From positions 5,022,001 to 5,086,000 of the forward strand of contig CAVNZM010000005.1 of the NCBI GenBank assembly GCA_963693365.1: a DNA stretch of 64,000 nt. The letters are read 5' to 3'. Under the pieces are notes generated by a model. The model made no database searches and was not told where the DNA came from. It saw only the letters and a program-made list of their open reading frames with translations. Source of the DNA: Amoebidium appalachense (taxonomy: Eukaryota > Ichthyosporea). The translations under genes and the position numbers were made by a program. Below, piece by piece: positions 60,086 to 64,000 of the stretch. Positions within the stretch are counted from its first letter, which is position 1. Every line of letters starts with the position of its first letter.

Positions 60086-60377
60086 CCCCCCCTCCCCCCC
60101 ACGATGATTATGCGTACATGAATGCCGCACTGCAGGGGCACTAGAGAGAGTGCCCAAGCGTGAACCGTTTGAATGTTTGTGAACGTCCGGACGTGGGGGA
60201 TGGAGGGTGGAGGGGATGCAAAAAAGGGTGTGTGTACGTAGTGGAGATTGTGAGATTGTACACAGGGGTGCATTGGCTCACGTCAGTAGGTGGGTGGGTG
60301 GTAGGTCTGATTTGGGGTATAAAAGCATCTGTATTACGGAGAGGGTGATCCGGGTGGGTCAAGTTGGGCGGGCATGT

Positions 60378-60412
<35 letters not shown>

Positions 60413-60496
60413 AGGGGGGAAGGGACGGGACATTTTGTGTTCGAGCTTACAACATGCGTGGCTATTGGCTAACCTTTTGCCCGTGTGAACCGTGGC

Positions 60497-60531
<35 letters not shown>

Positions 60532-61265
60532 GGGGGGGGGGGGGGGGGGTTTCGCGAGAGATCAAAACAAGGCCGGAGGCATATATATCAAGACTATATT
60601 GGCTTTCCAGTCGATTCACGAAAGGAATTTTATTTTACAGCACCAAAGAATTTCAAAGGAAATGTGCACCAGGCACACAACAAACAAACACTAAGTATGG
60701 GAAGGTAGATAGATGCTTGTGCTTTCAAGCTGTAGTGTACATATTTTCTACGTAATCTTCCCTAGAAACGGGATTGATATTTCTATATTTTCATTTAAGT
60801 TCTGTCGCAATGGGTGTCTATGTAAGCTGTAGAGACCCTTTCAAGCGACATGTTTCCATACAGATCACTATAAATATCAGCTCTAAATGTTGTTTCATCC
60901 GTACTGATAATATTCATATCGCTTCATGCGCACTGTTTAAAATTACGCCCCAAGCTTCTTTTCGTGTTGAATTTATTTTTGAGAATCAGCAAATGTGACT
61001 GTGTTTCTAAAGCCCGACTGTCACATGTTCGTGCATTATCATGTGGGTGTAAGTGGGTAAACCTATCTACACGTTTCAACTACTTCACAGTATACGTATC
61101 TGCAAGAAAGACCCCTCCAAGACTAAAAACCCCGTGACTAATGTGTTGTTGCTCTACCTTGCTATATAGTTATTCCTACTACCGTTTTTCAAGATCCGGA
61201 GAATCCCGTTTTTTTAACCTTCGACATCATTCATATGCCGACACATAATAAATGGACGTAGACCT
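59086..61265. other. Intergenic region between convergent cyclase and unidentified gene
   Basis: Unique sequence with G runs (59270-59292, 60380-60410), C runs near 60050-60080, and a T33-G19 composite (60498-60549). No exon set or RNA gene was recognised. Confidence 0.55.
60498..60549. repeat. T33 followed by G19
   Basis: On the minus strand, poly-C then poly-A. Confidence 0.95.
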
Positions 61266-61422
61266 CTATTGCTGCTGGAGAGACATCTTCTTGGGGGGCC
61301 GGGGTGGGGGCGCATCTCTCTCCGACGTTGGAATCAAGACTGTAACAAAAGAATTTCCTGTTAGCAACCGCAAGATCACATTTTCTTGGTGTGTGTGTGT
61401 GTTTGGGGGGGAGGGGGGAGGG

Positions 61423-61453
<31 letters not shown>

Positions 61454-61700
61454 AGGTGATGGGACACAGGCTTATGGGTGGTGTATCACTAGTGTTACTG
61501 GTGGTAGGGTGATAGTTTTATAAAGGATAAAAATGGTAGGATTATTGCCACAAATTCGACGAACAAACATAACTGTCTAGTATTATCTGGCTAAGTTCTC
61601 CTCCAGAAATAGTAGATACACGAGCCTTTACAAAACACGTTCACTCATCTCTCTCTTTGCTTATGCCGGAATCAACAGTGGAATGGAGAGAGAAAGAGCG

Positions 61701-61734
<34 letters not shown>

Positions 61735-62901
61735 GGGGGGAAGCTAGCCGCATATAAATGTAGTACATTCCATGTGCCGCCGGTCAAACAAGGAGGCACT
61801 CCAGTGCATGTGTGGGCGTAAGCGGTGCGTGGGGTGAAGGGTTCGGGGAGAGGGGAGGGGTGGAAAGGGGGTGGGTGCGGGGGGGAGAAGGGGAGGGGAT
61901 GGGTGGACGATGGGGAATGGAGTGCAGTTACGATAGAAAAGGGGGAAAGAAAGAAACAAAGAGCGAGGAAGGGGTATGATTCTGAAACACGGCGTTAAAA
62001 ACCACAAATCAAATCATCACATTGTGCGAGCATCATCAATAAAAGGATACACCTACAGTCGCTAGAGATTCCAGTGGATGTTGTGGCGTTGATGGGCACG
62101 TTTGTTGAGCCGAGGGAGTTTGCAGCCTGGGCCGGGTATTCGGGAGACACGGGGACTTGAGACAGGTCGAGGGTGTGCCGGGTGCCGCTGGGTGAGAACA
62201 CTGGGGGTGCTACAAGACGGGTGGCTTGCGTCACAGGGACCTGTGTTAGTGAAAAAGGGGGGAGGAGAAGGAGAGGGGGAGGGGGGAGGGGGGGAGGGGG
62301 GAGGGGAGGAAGGGGATGGAAGCAGGAAGAGGAGGGGAGAGAGAGGGAGTGGGGTTGAGCGCGAGAGGGGGGGGGGGGGGGGGGAGGGGGGGGGAGGGAG
62401 GGATGGGGATGTTAGAATGCGGCACACGGTACGAAGTATGATTCCATGATGAGAAATACTGTGAAGGACACATGCCAAGGCAAATATTCAAGTATGCAAC
62501 ATCAGCAACGAGCAGAGTGGGCGACATCGGCAGAGCCCTTCGTCAGCGGGTGCCCAAGGAGAATAAGGGACGGTGGGAGAGAAAAGGGAAAGGGGGAAGA
62601 GGGGAGGGGAGAGGGGGGAGCGGGAGGAACATTGTTATCTAATATGTTGAAATAAGGAGAGGGTATCGCTGTGAGTGTGCGTGTGAGTGTGTGCGCGCGT
62701 GTGCGTGAAGGGTTCGTCTGCATGTGTGTGAGTGTGCGTGTGCTTGTGTACCCGCACCTTCACGTGGTATATGTTTTCCTTTTCTCTCTCTCCTTGGTTT
62801 CTTTTCCTTTCCTTTCCTTTCCTTTTTTCCCCCTCCCTTTTTTTCCCTTCTTCTTTTTTTTCCGATTATTTACGCGCGGGGAGGGGGGAGGGAGGAGGTG
62901 T

Positions 62902-62936
<35 letters not shown>

Positions 62937-63173
62937 TAATACCTGGCCCTGTTGCATGGACTCCACGATTCTGTCCTGCTCATTCTTCATGCCCAGGAAC
63001 CGCAGCATCATGGTCTCAATCAGGAACGCCTGCACAACATGTCACCTATGAGCACAGCTGACGTGTGTGGTAGGGGTCATAGCACAGCGCTAATAAAGGC
63101 CGGAAGAGAGAGAAAATGTTTGGGCAAATAAAGGCCGCAACAAAGAAAAATGTTTAACAAATGTGAAGTATCA

Positions 63174-63222
<49 letters not shown>

Positions 63223-63239
63223 ACCACCACCACCACACA

Positions 63240-63294
<55 letters not shown>

Positions 63295-63549
63295 AAAAAG
63301 GAAAAGTAATCACACAGTGTGTGCGTGCAGAGGATCAATTAAAGCCCATCCCTCTGAGTGGCATCACGGTGTTTCAGACTTTCAAACCGACGTCCGAGGG
63401 GGAGGGGGGGGGGGGGGGGATGATACCTGTGGGGTGATAATCGTGATTGTCTGGGGACAGGCCTCTGAGCCATACTCAATGTAGAGCATGCGGTCCACCT
63501 CAGAGGCGTGCCATGCAATCTCGTCAAGAGGGAGCGTGTGGCGCAGTGT
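61266..63549 (-). CDS. Unidentified gene, last four exons (5' end beyond the window)
   Basis: Exons in coding order: 63427-63549, 62943-63029, 62057-62240 and 61266-61339. All join in phase, and the last ends in TAG. The encoded 155-residue C-terminal part starts TLRHTLPLDEIAWHASEVDR, continues MLYIEYGSEACPQTI and AFLIETMMLRFLGMKNEQDR, then becomes Pro/Ser/Thr-rich. It ends in PPPRPPKKMSLQQQ, a possible SH3-type ligand. The first two exons look like a folded, partly helical domain; the rest looks disordered. I do not recognise the family. All splice sites are GT-AG and the first acceptor lies after a CACACAG. Coding potential is good because three consecutive junctions are in frame. Confidence 0.6.
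61705..61732. repeat. Poly-G run
   Basis: G run of about 28 in the last intron of the unidentified gene. Confidence 0.85.
62413..62530 (-). repeat. Family A dispersed repeat, minus orientation
   Basis: The reverse complement carries GTTGCATACTTGAATATTTG, TACTTCGTACCGTGTGCCGC and ATTCTAAC, then C-rich sequence, matching the copies at 11820 and 12011. It lies in an intron of the minus-strand gene, so the repeat is again in the sense direction. Confidence 0.8.
63176..63292 (+). repeat. C47, CA-rich spacer, then A39
   Basis: A third layout of the C-then-A composite, with a short CCA/CA spacer, in an intron of the minus-strand gene. Confidence 0.95.
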
Positions 63550-64000
63550 CTGTGTGGTGAGAGGGGGGTCAGACGTTGTGGTCGGCATGGATTTTCGATT
63601 ATAAATTCTTAGCTCGGTCTGATGCCCCGACATAAATATAATTCAATATATATAGTATATGCAGCAAGAGGGGGTGTCGGAAAGAATGGTCCGTGTGAAA
63701 ATTTGAATATTCATTTTTAAGCCCTGCATGATGCCCCATGATATGGCCAAAAATACATATTCTGAAAAGCATAAAACTATAAACGTGTGATTTCGATGCA
63801 GAAAAGATGAATTAAAGGCCGGAGTGGTGTGAACAAAAAAAGTTGGTGATCGGAGATCGAGCACGTGTTTGTAGGTAAAGATAGGGAAAAGTCTCAATGT
63901 GGATGGAATGACGGTTGGAATGGGGGACAGTGGCACTGGGACTGGCAGGTGTGCATATATATGTATGCTTTTATGCATGCTTGTGTGTGTGTGTGCATGT

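Overview
This is nuclear DNA of a eukaryote. Genes are split into many short exons (9-339 bp) with GT-AG introns of roughly 0.3-2 kb. There are LINE-type retrotransposons and no bacterial operon features. The introns carry an extreme load of poly-C/poly-G runs (often 30-57 bp), (CA)n/(GT)n, (CT)n and (GGGA)n tracts. A protist is my best guess; the sequence does not let me name the lineage. Almost all long reading frames here (His-Thr, Cys-Val, poly-Pro, poly-Gly) are translations of these simple repeats. The real genes had to be assembled by hand from short exons, using splice sites, phase and family similarity.

Layout. (1) 442-3436 (+): the 3' part of a kelch-repeat gene; one of its introns holds three copies of a poly-C-tailed dispersed repeat. 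(2) 3558-7511: a 5'-truncated LINE (reverse transcriptase end, RNase H, zinc knuckles) flanked by an exact 14-bp target-site duplication; its coding region is frameshifted at a C11 run. (3) 9066-14630 (+): a six-exon gene of unknown function; intron 4 contains a 351-bp foldback element built from palindromic ~20-bp units. (4) 16424-30570 (+): a complete 17-exon UTP7/WDR46 (BING4) gene, 541 codons, for 18S rRNA processing. An inverted, 95 % identical copy of exon 9 lies in its intron 10. (5) 33460-41280 (-): a nine-exon, DHRS7-like, membrane-anchored short-chain dehydrogenase, convergent with UTP7. (6) 42144-44375 (-): decayed LINE coding fragments and one copy of a second dispersed repeat. (7) 44919-59085 (+): a 17-exon class III adenylate cyclase, 727 codons, probably with two divergent GAF domains in front of the catalytic domain. 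(8) 61266-63549 (-): the last four exons of an unidentified gene that runs out of the window.

The exon models were tested by phase arithmetic: every junction of the UTP7, dehydrogenase and cyclase genes keeps frame, and the totals are multiples of three. The genes show no common pathway; they look like ordinary neighbours in a repeat-rich genome. The most unusual features are a short interspersed repeat superfamily ending in poly-C, the inverted exon copy in UTP7, the foldback element, and splice acceptors formed by the ends of (CA)n tracts.
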